Source: Butyrivibrio sp. M55 (lineage in GTDB: Bacteria > Bacillota > Clostridia > Lachnospirales > Lachnospiraceae). From it: a stretch of 63,883 bases of DNA. Below are positions 24,457-36,000 of the stretch, piece after piece (positions within the stretch are counted from its first letter, which is position 1; every line of letters starts with the position of its first letter). The notes under the pieces were generated by a model that was given only the letters and a program-made list of their open reading frames with translations, did not search any database and was not told the DNA's origin. The position numbers were made by a program, and so were the translations under genes. The stretch spans positions 1 through 63,883 of the forward strand of contig NZ_FPCD01000017.1 of NCBI RefSeq assembly GCF_900116865.1, written 5' to 3'.

Positions 24457-26541
24457 ATGGCTGCGATTCATGATTTACTTGCTCAGGTTCAGGATGAGGC
24501 GCTGAGAGCCAGACTGGAGCAGGAGATAAACAGACTGTCAAAGACAAAGAAGTTCGGGCTGGTGTTTGAAGAACATCTTCCGGAGTGCACGCCGCTTTAT
24601 GATATTCCGGTCAAGCGTGGTTCAACTGTTGCAAAGAAGACTGGTGCCGTCAGTGAGATGTATGAAGTTAGTGCCATCAAAGATGGTGTGGCTACGTGCT
24701 ATCACAAGGTCACTGAAGAAAAAGAAGAGATTCCGGTGGAAGAACTGGTTTCGGTGGCTCAGTTTGGAGAACCTATTTATCCGTATCTGAAGCCGATTGA
24801 CAGCATATGTAATGCTCCGGAAAGTGGCCTGTGGCATACACTTATTGAAGCTGATAACTATCATGCGCTGCAGCTGCTGGAATACCTCTACGCAGGAAAG
24901 GTGGATTGCATCTATATCGATCCACCGTATAACACCGGTGCAAAAGACTGGAAGTATAACAATGATTATGTTGATGGTGCAGATGCCTATAGACATAGTA
25001 AATGGCTGTCCTTTATGCAGAAAAGGTTGAAGATTGCAAAAAATCTTCTGAATCCCAATGATTCTGTTCTTATCGTAACGATAGATGAAAAAGAATATCT
25101 ACATTTAGGATGCCTTCTTGAAGAACTGTTCCCTGAAGCACGGATACAGATGGTTAGTAGCGTTATTAGCAGTCAAGGATCAACGAGAGATGGATTGTTT
25201 TCGAGAGCTGATGAGTACTTGTTCTTTGTGTTCATGGGGAATGCGGAAATAAACAAATCAGAAGATGACATGCTGAATGAGGGACAGTCAGCAACAAAAG
25301 GACAACTCTGGTTTCAGTTTGTCAGGACGGGGAAAGGCAATTTGAGGGAAAACTCAAAAAGTTTATTTTACCCTATCTTTATAGATGCAGAAAAAGGCGT
25401 TATTAAACAAATCGGGGATCCTATACCGCTTGGGATACCGAAAGAAAGTGTACCAGTTCCTGAAGGATTGATGGCTATCTGGCCGATGACAGCTGATGGT
25501 CGAGAGGCAAGATGGAGGACGGGTGTCGAAGTGGCTAATAGAAGGCTTTCCAAAGGTTTGTTACGTCTTGGAAAAACATCACGTAAAGAAAGTGGATGGT
25601 CCGTATTAACGGTTAATGAGGGAACTGAAAAGAGAATAGAAAAAGGTGAAGTAGTTATAGAAAGAATTGATGAAACAGGATCTGCGGTCCTTGTGGAAAA
25701 ATTCGGAGGTTCCTTAAGAGCTCCTAAGACTGTTTGGAATAAGGTTTCCCATAATGCTGGATGGCATGGATCGAAGCTGCTTGCCAAAATCCTTTTGGAT
25801 CGAAAATTTCCTTATCCTAAATCGCTATACGCTGTTGAGGACGCCTTGCGCATAGTGACAAAAGAAGACGCCCTCGTTGTGGATTTCTTTGCCGGATCGG
25901 GAACGACACTCCATGCCGTTGCTTTACTGAATTCAGAAGATGGTGGTCATAGAAGATGCATTATGGTCACTAATAATGAAGTCTCAGAAGATGAGGCAAA
26001 GGGATTATTGAAAAGAGGCTTGCAACCTGGAGATACGGAATATGAGCAAATGGGAATCGCGCAATACGTTACATGGCCAAGAACTGTCGGATGTATCTTA
26101 GGTAAGGACGTAAATGGAAATGACATTGAGGGTAACTATTTTGGCAGTGAAAAACCAATGTCAGAGGGATTTAAGGCAAATGCAGCATTCTTTAGGCTTG
26201 GATTCCTAAATAAAACAGCAGTTGCTTTAGGTCGTCAACTTGCAGAGTTGTTCCCCATTCTTTGGTTAAAGGCAGGAGCACATGGAGCGTGTCCAAATTT
26301 TGAAGATGATAAAGCTTATATGCAGGTACTTCCGGAGAATGAATTTGCAATTCTTATTGATGAGAAACACTTCCGGGAGTTCAATGAGGCAGTGAATAAG
26401 CATCCGGAAATTCAGACTATATATATTGTTACTGATTCCGAAGCAGGATATAGAGAAATGATTTCGGGATATGGCGACAAAGACACGTATCAGCTATATA
26501 GAGATTATCTGGACAACTTCCGGATTAACACAGGGAGGTAA
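24457..26541 (+). CDS. Type III-like (beta-class) adenine DNA methyltransferase
   Basis: The start is the ATG at 24457, 6 bases after AGGAGG. The 694-residue protein has motif IV IYIDPPYNTGA near residue 153 ahead of motif I DFFAGSGTTLHAV near 474, the beta-class order of Mod subunits. The long insert between them would carry target recognition. It transfers a methyl group from S-adenosylmethionine to adenine N6. Only 3 bp separate it from the Res-like gene. It should protect host DNA and mark self for the genes downstream. Confidence 0.9.
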   Translation: MAAIHDLLAQVQDEALRARLEQEINRLSKTKKFGLVFEEHLPECTPLYDIPVKRGSTVAKKTGAVSEMYEVSAIKDGVATCYHKVTEEKEEIPVEELVSVAQFGEPIYPYLKPIDSICNAPESGLWHTLIEADNYHALQLLEYLYAGKVDCIYIDPPYNTGAKDWKYNNDYVDGADAYRHSKWLSFMQKRLKIAKNLLNPNDSVLIVTIDEKEYLHLGCLLEELFPEARIQMVSSVISSQGSTRDGLFSRADEYLFFVFMGNAEINKSEDDMLNEGQSATKGQLWFQFVRTGKGNLRENSKSLFYPIFIDAEKGVIKQIGDPIPLGIPKESVPVPEGLMAIWPMTADGREARWRTGVEVANRRLSKGLLRLGKTSRKESGWSVLTVNEGTEKRIEKGEVVIERIDETGSAVLVEKFGGSLRAPKTVWNKVSHNAGWHGSKLLAKILLDRKFPYPKSLYAVEDALRIVTKEDALVVDFFAGSGTTLHAVALLNSEDGGHRRCIMVTNNEVSEDEAKGLLKRGLQPGDTEYEQMGIAQYVTWPRTVGCILGKDVNGNDIEGNYFGSEKPMSEGFKANAAFFRLGFLNKTAVALGRQLAELFPILWLKAGAHGACPNFEDDKAYMQVLPENEFAILIDEKHFREFNEAVNKHPEIQTIYIVTDSEAGYREMISGYGDKDTYQLYRDYLDNFRINTGR

Positions 26542-26544
26542 GCC

Positions 26545-29454
26545 ATGAAAGCAGAATTATTTCCATTTCAGAAAAGAGCTTTAGGCGAGCTAAGAATGAA
26601 ATCGGCAGAAGCCGTATATCGCTACCAGCGTACTCATTCAAAGCAGGTAGTGTCATTTACAGCACCGACTGGAGCCGGTAAGACAATCATCATGGCCGCG
26701 TTGATTGAAAGTATTTTCTTTGGCGATGAAGCATACCCGGAGCAGCCGGAAGCAATCGTGGTGTGGCTTTCGGATTCTCCGCAGCTGAATGAGCAGTCAA
26801 AGGATAAGATTGATCTGAAGGCAGATAAAATCCGTCTGGGGCAGTGTGTGACAGTTCAGGACGATTCCTTTGATCAGGAAATGTTTGATGACGGACATAT
26901 CTATTTTCTTAACACGCAGAAGCTTGGCAAGAGCTCCAATCTTACGAAGCATACAGATAATCGGCAGTATACAATTTGGGAGACATTAGCAAATACAGCC
27001 CGTGAAAAGAGCGATCGTCTGTATTTCATCATTGACGAAGCACATCGTGGAATGCAGGGACGTGAAGCCGGACGTGCCACAACAATCATGCAGAAATTCC
27101 TAAAGGGAAGTCCGGAAGATGGTATCGAGGCTATGCCGGTAGTTATCGGAATGTCTGCCACATCTGCGAGATTCAATGCATTGGTACAGGGTATCGCATC
27201 GGATACGCAGTATGTAGTTGTTACAACTGATGAAGTCAGAGCTTCTGGTCTGCTGAAGGATCGTATCGTTATTTCCTATCCGGAAGATAACACCGGGAAT
27301 AAAGATATGGCTGTACTTCAGGCGGCAGCGGATGAATGGAAAGATAAGTGGGATCACTGGTATCAGTATTGCTACGAACAGCATTACGCCTATGTGAATC
27401 CGGTGCTTGTCATCCAGGTGCAGAATGCTACGGCATCTTCCATATCTGCTACGGATCTTGATGATTGCGTTCAGAAGATCGAAGAAAGAACAGGCATCCG
27501 CTTCCAGGAAGGCGAAGTGGTTCATACCTTTGGCGATGCCAATAATGTCATCAGGATAAACGGCTTGAACGTGCCTTATGTAGCTCCATCTGCTATAGCA
27601 GAGGATAAGCGTATCCGAGTCGTATTCTTCAAAGAAAGCTTATCAACCGGATGGGATTGTCCGAGAGCAGAGACGATGATGTCCTTCCGTCATGCGACGG
27701 ATGCAACCTATATCGCACAGCTTCTGGGAAGAATGATCCGTACACCGATGCAGATGCATATTCAGGTTGATGAAACTCTGAATGATGTACACTTGTATCT
27801 GCCCTACTTCAATTCTGATACGGTAAAGGAAGTTGTAGAAGAATTGCAGAATGCTGAGGGTGGCGATATCCCTGCCGATATCTATGGAGAATCCCTGGAT
27901 ACAAGAGTCATGGATACGCTGTCAGTAAGACCGAGAAGTGCTTCCGGTGGTGGAGGAACACGTCATACACCGGCTTATCCGGGGCAGATGTCTCTTTTTG
28001 ATACACCTGGTGCAACACAGCCGATGGAACTTCACGATGGCGGTGCAGTTAAGTACGGTAGCGGTGGGCAGACTGGAAGTGCTTCCGGCGTTCACGAAAT
28101 AAATTCTGGAAATAATGCTGGCACAAACAATGCGGCTGGCGGCACAACACATCAAGTAGCCTCTCAGCAGCCAGAACAGACACAGGATACACAACCAACC
28201 GGAGCTGCTCCGGCAGCAGGCGTTACACAGACGACACCTGCAGGAAATACAACACAGACAGAACCGGAATACGTTCAGGAAACATTTATAGATCCTTTAG
28301 ACAGAGAGGGAGTGGTAAAAGCTATCAATGATTCCGGACTTCTGTCTTACGATGTAAGAAATGTAAGAATCAGCAACTATCTGAACTCTTTGTATAGCCT
28401 GGCGAGACTGCTCAGACAGTCTGGAAAATATCAGGATGCTACAGATGACGTGCTGGAAGAGATCGTAAAGATGATCCGTGAATATGTGGGTGATCTGAAG
28501 CGTAACGGTAAATACGACGATATGGCAAAGAGGATAATGGAGTTTCAGATGAAATCGCAGGTCTTCGATGCTTTTGGTGAAACCGTAGATGACAACATTG
28601 TCCATATGTTCATGTCATCCACAGATATTGATATCGACCGGCAGTTCCGCAGGGCTGAAACGAAACTTGGAAATGAGGGCGTTGGAAACAAATATGGTCA
28701 CTACTATTACGATGAGGATGATCCGAACGCCTATAAGATCGATGTCATTCTATATGCGTCGAATGACGATTGCTATGCACGACTTCTGGCTTATGCAGAG
28801 AAGATGTTCCATAAGATGAATGATGATTATCGCCGTAAGATCGTTGGCTTAGGCGACCGTTTCATCAAACAGTATGATGCCATAGTCTCTAATGGAGATG
28901 TAGTCAGTAAGCATAACTTCCGCCTTCCGGAGACCATCAGCCTGCCTCATGAAGTAAACGGAAAGGATTATGAGGATCATCTTTTTGTAGACGATCATGG
29001 AAAGGCTCGTATCAATCTAAATAACTGGGAAGAAGGTGTACTGGTAGAGGAACAGGGTCAGTCAGATTATGTATGCTGGCTCAGGAATCCTCCGAGAAAG
29101 CCTTGGTCTCTCTGCATTCCTTATGAAATGGGAGGAGAGCAGAAACCGGCGTATCCTGATTTTGTGATCATACGTAAGGACAGCGATGATGAATATGTTG
29201 TTGATATTCTGGAGCCACACGATCCGACCAGAATTGATAATCTGGGAAAAGCAAGAGGATTTGCAGAATACGCAAGACAGAATCCGGGTGTAGGACGTAT
29301 ACAGCTGATCCGTATGGCGAAAGATGCAGTTGGTCATAATCGCTTTAAGAGACTTGATATGGCTATGAGTGCTGTTAGAGATAAGGTGGCTCATGCTATG
29401 ACAAATGACGAACTGGATCATATTTTTGATACAGACGGATTCTTTATGGATTAA
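26545..29454 (+). CDS. Type III Res-like DEAD/DEAH helicase-nuclease
   Basis: The 969-residue SF2 protein has Walker A APTGAGKT (residues 40-47), DEAH with IIDEAHRGMQG near 164, SAT-like GMSATSARF near 205 and the RecA2 block LLGRMIRTP near 395. A Gly/Thr/Gln-rich linker spans about 470-580 and contains GQMSLFDTP. The C-terminal domain has YPDFVI near 870 and VVDILEPHDPTRIDN near 892, a PD-(D/E)XK-like pattern in which the usual Lys is replaced by His or supplied from the next helix. It probably translocates on DNA and cuts unmethylated targets with the upstream methyltransferase. Confidence 0.85.
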   Translation: MKAELFPFQKRALGELRMKSAEAVYRYQRTHSKQVVSFTAPTGAGKTIIMAALIESIFFGDEAYPEQPEAIVVWLSDSPQLNEQSKDKIDLKADKIRLGQCVTVQDDSFDQEMFDDGHIYFLNTQKLGKSSNLTKHTDNRQYTIWETLANTAREKSDRLYFIIDEAHRGMQGREAGRATTIMQKFLKGSPEDGIEAMPVVIGMSATSARFNALVQGIASDTQYVVVTTDEVRASGLLKDRIVISYPEDNTGNKDMAVLQAAADEWKDKWDHWYQYCYEQHYAYVNPVLVIQVQNATASSISATDLDDCVQKIEERTGIRFQEGEVVHTFGDANNVIRINGLNVPYVAPSAIAEDKRIRVVFFKESLSTGWDCPRAETMMSFRHATDATYIAQLLGRMIRTPMQMHIQVDETLNDVHLYLPYFNSDTVKEVVEELQNAEGGDIPADIYGESLDTRVMDTLSVRPRSASGGGGTRHTPAYPGQMSLFDTPGATQPMELHDGGAVKYGSGGQTGSASGVHEINSGNNAGTNNAAGGTTHQVASQQPEQTQDTQPTGAAPAAGVTQTTPAGNTTQTEPEYVQETFIDPLDREGVVKAINDSGLLSYDVRNVRISNYLNSLYSLARLLRQSGKYQDATDDVLEEIVKMIREYVGDLKRNGKYDDMAKRIMEFQMKSQVFDAFGETVDDNIVHMFMSSTDIDIDRQFRRAETKLGNEGVGNKYGHYYYDEDDPNAYKIDVILYASNDDCYARLLAYAEKMFHKMNDDYRRKIVGLGDRFIKQYDAIVSNGDVVSKHNFRLPETISLPHEVNGKDYEDHLFVDDHGKARINLNNWEEGVLVEEQGQSDYVCWLRNPPRKPWSLCIPYEMGGEQKPAYPDFVIIRKDSDDEYVVDILEPHDPTRIDNLGKARGFAEYARQNPGVGRIQLIRMAKDAVGHNRFKRLDMAMSAVRDKVAHAMTNDELDHIFDTDGFFMD

Positions 29455-29478
29455 GAAGTACAGATTGGAGGCTTCAAT

Positions 29479-32400
29479 ATGGATAACGACCAGATTGTAA
29501 GCAGGATGAATTCATATTTGCATACTTCCGCCAACGTATTGGCTGACTGGCTTGGGAGCCTTCTTCCGAGAGCATCAGATGATTGGTGGGAAGAGTGCGT
29601 TCTGGATAAGCTGAGTTATAACCAGCGTGAGATGGCGATAGAAAGAGGTTTTACGGAGCTTGGTCAGTTTGACCTGGCCGCTTTGCTCCGTATTGCCGAT
29701 AAGTCATGGTATGCGATGCGTAATGTGGCGTTCCTTCCGACAAGAGAGAGGGAATGTATCCGTGATATGATGCGTGTTCGTAATAACTGGGCTCATGTCA
29801 GCGCCATGCTTCCGGGCAAGGATGCCATCCTGGCTGATTTGGCTACGTTACACGATTTCTTTGAACAGCGCGGATGTGAAGATAGTCTCCTCAATGAAAT
29901 TGATCGGATGATTGAGGAAGTGAAGTCTCCGTCAACGGTCGATTTTGCGTCGTTCTCTCAGGAAGCGGAAACTGAGCAAACTGCTGAGCCAGAACCTGAA
30001 GTGGTCGATGAAAATGAGATCACGGAAAAGAGCCTTGTATATCTGATCGGTAATCCGGATGTTCGTGGCATTGTTATGTCCATTACGGATCTGGGAGAAA
30101 CAAAGAAGTATGATGTCTTTGTAGACGGCAATTTCAAAACATTTTATTCTGGACAGATTGCTTTATACGTAGAGACGGCTTCCTATAACTGGGTAGACAT
30201 CAATACGTTCCGGAGCTATCTGACCGCATATCAAATCAATAATCCTTCAGGGAATGATCTGTATTCCCTGAATTCAGCACGTATAGATTTTGTGCCGTAT
30301 CAGTTCAGACCGGCGTTAAAGCTGATTCATGCAGATGAACCGAGAATCCTGATAGCTGACAGCGTTGGTGTCGGTAAAACTATCGAGGCCGGTCTTATCA
30401 TCAAAGAGCTCCAGGCAAGAAATGAACTTGAAAATGTGCTTATCATCTGCCCGAAACCGCTCGTTACTGAAAGGAAATGGGAGATGGAAATGAAGCGATT
30501 TGATGAAGAATTCGTACCGGTGGACGGTCCGATGCTTCGTCAGATCATTTCTGATACCGACAGAGATGGCGAATGGCCTATCAGATTCAGCAAGACTATT
30601 GTTCCGTATTCTATTCTTGATAGCAGGGCATACGAGGGTGAGACCACAAAGAAGAAGCATACCTTCGGATTAAGAGATCTGGATCCTGCTCCACACTTTG
30701 ATCTTGTTATCATCGATGAGGCGCATCATATCCGTAACGGCAGCATGGAGAAGGAAAAGGCATTTGAGTATAAATGCGTTAAATATTTCTGCGACAATGC
30801 GGATGCTGTAGTAATGCTGACAGCTACACCGCTTCAGACAAGCGATGATGACCTGTTTACTCTGCTGAATGTACTCCGTCCGGATGTTGTAATTGATAAG
30901 CAGACATTCAATATGATGTCCCGTCCGAATGCGCATATCTCCGAGGCGGCAAGCTTAATGAGACGCGCTGATGAGAAGTGGCAGGAGCTGGCTTCGGAAG
31001 CTCTGAAGGGTGTTCTTGATACTCAGTGGGGCGAGAATGTAATTGCTGCGAATCCGACATATGGAGAAATGGTCAAGACGTTGCAGCAGGATAAGATTAC
31101 GCGTGAAGAACGTGTAAAACTTATTTCTGATGCGGAGAGTCTTCACAGCTTCAATTCTATGTTGAACCGTACAAGGCGAAAGGATATACAGGATTTCTGT
31201 ATCAGAAGACCTTTTACTCTGGCTGTGGAATTTACAGAGCGGCAGAAGGAATTACATGATGAGCTGCTTCGCTTTGAAGCGGATGCACTGCTGCAGCTTC
31301 ACGGGAATGCCAGATCGATACCGTTTATGATGTCTACCATCAAGAGGCAGGCAGCAAGCTGTATATTTGGACTTGCACCACATATCAGAGATCTTATTCA
31401 GAGAAGATTCCAGCAGATGGAAGATGATCCGGATCTTGATTACTCACCGGGATTTGCTTTTGACGGAGCAGATGCCAGCGCGCTTGCGGGAATGGCACAG
31501 AATCTTCTAACTATGGCGGATAATCTTCCGGAAGAAGATCCGAAGTTTGATCAGATGCTGGAAGCCATCATGGAGAAGCAACAACAGGATAATAATAAGA
31601 TCATTCTTTTCAGCACCTTCCGCTATACGCTGTATTATTTGAAGAAAAAACTGCTTGATGCAGGACTCAGGGTAGAACAGGTTGACGGTAGCGTTAAGGA
31701 TGCCATGAGGCAGGAATACCGTGCGAGATTTGAACTGCCGAAGGATGATAAAGATGCCATTGATATTCTGCTCTTCACAGAAGTCGGTTCCGAAGGTCTG
31801 GATTATCAGTTTTGCGATATGATGATCAACTATGATCTACCTTGGAATCCTATGAGGATTGAGCAGCGTATCGGTCGTATCGATCGTCGCGGACAGCAGA
31901 GTGAGGCGGTTGGAATCTACAACATGATCACGAACGGCACTGTGGATGCGGATATTTACTACAGATGCCTTATGCGAATCGGTATATTTGAAAGCAGTAT
32001 CGGTGAGTGTGATGAAATCCTTGGAGACATTGCCACACAGCTTGATCATATCGGAATGGATACATCCCTTACGGATGAAGAACGTAAGATAAAGCTGGAA
32101 CAGATGGCGGATAACGAAGTCCGCAGGCTCCAGGAATTAAATAAACTGGAAGAGGAAGAAAAGGAATTCTTCGGATTTGACCTGTCAGAATACATGACTT
32201 CTCAGGAGATCCATAATGCTGAGAATCCTTGGCTTACGCAAAAGAGCCTGCAAATACTGATTGAGCAGTATTTGTTCCGCAGACTTGGACAGGGAAGCTA
32301 TATTCTTGGCGAAAGTGAAGTGAAGCAGCTGAGACTGTCAGCCGCTGCAAGAGCAGAGTTGAGAGATGATTTCAGGAAGCTTCCAAGCGGCAGGAATGCT

Positions 32401-33072
32401 GTGCGTCAGAGTTGGGATGTTTATCTGAAAGGCAAGGCTCCGATACATCCGATCACTTTTGATTCCGAGACAGCTGAGAAGAAGAGAGATACATTCTTCA
32501 TTACGGCAATGCATCCGTTGGCAAAACAGGCAGCAGCTTACTTTGCGTCGAATGAACAGGCGTATATCAGGCTTCAGTATGCTACAGAGGATCTTCCGAG
32601 TGGAAGCTATCATTTCTCTGTATACGCATGGAGTTATGTTGGAATCAATCCGCATTTCAAGCTTGTGGTTGTCTGCGATGATGATGTGATCGCTGCAGAA
32701 TTGCCGGATATCCTTCAGGAATCGCAGAGTGGGGCGGCAGCGGTTAAGATGCAGCCGGCCGATTGGGATGCGCTGGAAAAGAAGCAGGTTAAATTGTGGA
32801 TGGATGAGAAGTCTGCTGAGATCAAGGAGGCAGAAAATACATCCACATTCAAGATAGAGAGCTTATCAAATAACTTCAGAAACAGAAAGCGTTCTCTGGA
32901 ACAGAAGATTCTGGATACCAGCAGCGAAAGTATCCGAAGGATGTATACCAGTGAGTTGGAATCTGCGACAGAGAGCTATGAGCTGAAGGTTGAAGAGATC
33001 AGAAAAAAGGTGGCACAAACGGATATCCATACAACACTGATTGCAAATGGTATCCTTGATGTTGTCAACTGA
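29479..33072 (+). CDS. HEPN (Swt1-type) fused to SNF2-family helicase
   Basis: Residues 1-130 form an all-helical domain with RNNWAH (about 101-106), fitting the R-x4-6-H motif of HEPN RNases, of the Swt1-type often attached to defence proteins. The helicase core follows: DSVGVGKTIEAG near 293, VIIDEAHHIRNG near 410, MLTATPLQTS near 450 and QRIGRIDRRGQ near 797. This is the SWI2/SNF2 subgroup seen in DISARM DrmD and bacterial RapA-like enzymes. The C-terminal 350 residues contain a coiled coil. It may remodel or scan DNA and release RNase activity. Confidence 0.85.
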   Translation: MDNDQIVSRMNSYLHTSANVLADWLGSLLPRASDDWWEECVLDKLSYNQREMAIERGFTELGQFDLAALLRIADKSWYAMRNVAFLPTRERECIRDMMRVRNNWAHVSAMLPGKDAILADLATLHDFFEQRGCEDSLLNEIDRMIEEVKSPSTVDFASFSQEAETEQTAEPEPEVVDENEITEKSLVYLIGNPDVRGIVMSITDLGETKKYDVFVDGNFKTFYSGQIALYVETASYNWVDINTFRSYLTAYQINNPSGNDLYSLNSARIDFVPYQFRPALKLIHADEPRILIADSVGVGKTIEAGLIIKELQARNELENVLIICPKPLVTERKWEMEMKRFDEEFVPVDGPMLRQIISDTDRDGEWPIRFSKTIVPYSILDSRAYEGETTKKKHTFGLRDLDPAPHFDLVIIDEAHHIRNGSMEKEKAFEYKCVKYFCDNADAVVMLTATPLQTSDDDLFTLLNVLRPDVVIDKQTFNMMSRPNAHISEAASLMRRADEKWQELASEALKGVLDTQWGENVIAANPTYGEMVKTLQQDKITREERVKLISDAESLHSFNSMLNRTRRKDIQDFCIRRPFTLAVEFTERQKELHDELLRFEADALLQLHGNARSIPFMMSTIKRQAASCIFGLAPHIRDLIQRRFQQMEDDPDLDYSPGFAFDGADASALAGMAQNLLTMADNLPEEDPKFDQMLEAIMEKQQQDNNKIILFSTFRYTLYYLKKKLLDAGLRVEQVDGSVKDAMRQEYRARFELPKDDKDAIDILLFTEVGSEGLDYQFCDMMINYDLPWNPMRIEQRIGRIDRRGQQSEAVGIYNMITNGTVDADIYYRCLMRIGIFESSIGECDEILGDIATQLDHIGMDTSLTDEERKIKLEQMADNEVRRLQELNKLEEEEKEFFGFDLSEYMTSQEIHNAENPWLTQKSLQILIEQYLFRRLGQGSYILGESEVKQLRLSAAARAELRDDFRKLPSGRNAVRQSWDVYLKGKAPIHPITFDSETAEKKRDTFFITAMHPLAKQAAAYFASNEQAYIRLQYATEDLPSGSYHFSVYAWSYVGINPHFKLVVVCDDDVIAAELPDILQESQSGAAAVKMQPADWDALEKKQVKLWMDEKSAEIKEAENTSTFKIESLSNNFRNRKRSLEQKILDTSSESIRRMYTSELESATESYELKVEEIRKKVAQTDIHTTLIANGILDVVN

Positions 33073-33098
33073 CGATACACGTTTTGGAGGTGTCGGAA

Positions 33099-36000
33099 AT
33101 GGCTAAGATGGCGATCGCTGATCAGGTTTTACAGCGCCAGGATAAGGATGGTATGCTTCGGCGTGCGCTGGAGAGAATTATTCAGCTCTATACGGATAAA
33201 TCTCATTTCGTATATGAGCTTCTTCAGAATGCGGAAGATGCCGGAGCATCAAAAATTAAATTTCTTCAATATCCGGATAGGTTGGTTGTCCTTCATGACG
33301 GACATCCATTTTCTATGGAAAACCTGCAGGGACTCTGTGATATAGGTAAGTCGGATAAGATCAATGACTTAAACCAGATCGGAGAGTTTGGCGTAGGTTT
33401 TAAATCCGTGTTCGGTATTTGTGAAACGGTTCAGCTTTACAGTCATCCTACAGCAAAGGATATTGAGGGTGGCTATTCTCAGTTTGCAGTAGAAATAAAA
33501 GATTTTACTCATCCGGTGGATATAGATGATCAGGATGTAGACCCTGGGTATACGACCAAATTTGTGTTTCCGTATAGCGTGGGATTTACTTTTTCTGGAT
33601 TTAAAACAATTGATAAGTTAAATGAGGTGTTGTCGAAGAGATTACAAAATCTTGGAATTACAACACTTCTGTTCATGAAGAATCTACAGGCTATCGATTA
33701 TCAGATCATGCTGCCTAAGCTTAAAACAAGTGGCTCATATCTGTTGGATAAAACAGTTATCAATGACCATTGTGCGTTGGTCGCCGCTATTGGTGAAACC
33801 GAACACAAAAAGGAAAAGGAAGAGTCTATTTCATATCTTGTCTTTTCAAGACCGGTCAAGGGGATTCAAGCTGGAAGAACTATTGATATCGCTTTTTCTC
33901 TTTCTGTTGAAGAAGACGGCAAGTATAACTTTAAGCCTTCTAAATATCCGTATATCTCTGTGTATTTTCCTACAGAGACAGAGAGCAAATTGAAATTTAT
34001 TGTGCAGGGACCTTACCGTACTACTCCAAACAGGAGCAGTGTTCCTGCTGATGATAAGGATAATATTGAGCTGGCTGAACAGACGGCGGCTCTATTGCGA
34101 GATAGCGTTATTGAACTGAGAGATTCTGGAAAGCTTGATTTTAGTCTGCTTAATATTCTGCCGATAGATGAAGAAGTCTTTTACTCTGCACCGTTGTTTG
34201 AGGGCATGTTTGAGTCCACTTCCGACATGATGCAGGAAGAAAAACTGCTATTATGCAAGGATGGAACCTATGCATCGGCAGATTCCGTAAAGATTGCCAG
34301 AGGTTCGGATTTTGCTGAATTGTTTACGGATGAGTTGCTGACGGAGCTTATTGACGATGATAAGGAATACCATTGGCTTCCCACATTTCTTACAGAAACG
34401 AACAAAAGCTATAAGACTCTTTATGATTTTCTAACGGATACATTAGAAATTGAGGTTATTCGTCCAGAGAACCTAAGAAGCAATTTTAATGAAAACAGGA
34501 AATTTCTTAAGAGCAGGGATAATGAGTGGCTTGTAAAGCTCTACAATATGTATTCATCTGTTGCGGCGGCTTTTTCAAAACAGCGCGGCGGATCCAATAT
34601 GCTGACGGCTGCATTTGTTAAGACATCGACAGGAGATTTTGTAGCTCCTTACAGAAAGAGTGACGGCACAGAGAACGATTACAGCTTTATGTGGCGAGGC
34701 TATGAGAACGCAACGTATTTACCAAATGTATTCCTGCCTTCCAAGAACCTGGATAATGCTGAAGATATTGCTTTTGTTGACGAATATCTGTATGAGCAGT
34801 GTAAGCATTTCTTTACCGAAATCCTTTCTCTTCAGAAGCCTAACGAATATGAATTCTTTATAAGGGATTTTAAGAAGAGATATGAGAGCGGAAAGATGTT
34901 CACGGATGATCAGCACATCACCGATGTGAAACGGCTACTAAAGTATAGGGTAAATTCTGATTATCGTGATGAAGTTGAGAATCTGATCAAGAAATATCTG
35001 CCGCTCAGGTGTATAAAATCTGGCAAAAAAGTTTATGTAAATCCCCATAATGAGGCTGTTTTCTTCTCTGTCAATACTGACGGAATGAGCATTGAACAGT
35101 ACTTTAAGCATGTAGCGACATATGCTTATGTTGATATGGATTTTTATGCCATTGAGGATATAAGTACTGAGTTTCTTAAGATACTTGGGGTACGGGAGAA
35201 TATTGCAGTAAATGAAAACCGAACGAGTGGTGAGTATTACACTGGTAATCCAGGAAGGCAACCGGAATGGAATACAAGTGGAGATTTTCGCTGGAAGTTA
35301 TCATTGGAGAAGCTGGATGCAGTTTTGGAGTACATATCTGCACATCCGAAGGCTCCGGATTCAATGGCAAAATCAAGCTTTATTTTCCGCTTTCTGATGA
35401 AAAATGAGTCAAAGCTTCAGGGGAATGTATATGTTGGTGGCAGTACAAGAAATTTGTACGATGAGTATGCTGACATCGTCAAATTATTACGCCATGATGG
35501 ACCGAAACATCTTTATTATGGATCAAGTTGGAATGGCAAATGGCTATATACAGAATCCCTCGACCTTGTAGCTCAGGGTGAGATTTCAAAGAGAGATTTA
35601 AATCCACAACTTTATGGCGACCTGAATCCGAGTTCTGGCATTTATGATATTCTTGGCTTTAAAAAGAATGAGGCAGATCATTTGGAGGATGCTGCTAAGG
35701 ATTATGATCAGCTTTCTGAAGAACAGAAGAATCAGTATTTTGAGATTGAGCTTCAAAGAAGATATGGAATATCTACTGCTGATTTGGATGAGAACTTCGG
35801 AAGTAACGTCGCAGGTGGTGGCGGAAAGACGCCAATTATTCCTGAAGACACCTATGAGTTTCCTTCATCGAAGGTAAAGAATTGGGATTCATTGAGAAAA
35901 CATGCAGCGGAAGTGTTGTGTTTTGCAAGTCCTACAAAATATGAGTTTCGAGTTCGGAAGATTCGTGTCAGCAAGCCGATCAGTGAAGTACGGGCTTATC

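Noticed and set aside
24457..29454. Plain type III restriction-modification system
   Set aside because: The Mod and Res parts fit, but four more genes follow with almost no gaps, so calling only the pair would miss most of the operon.
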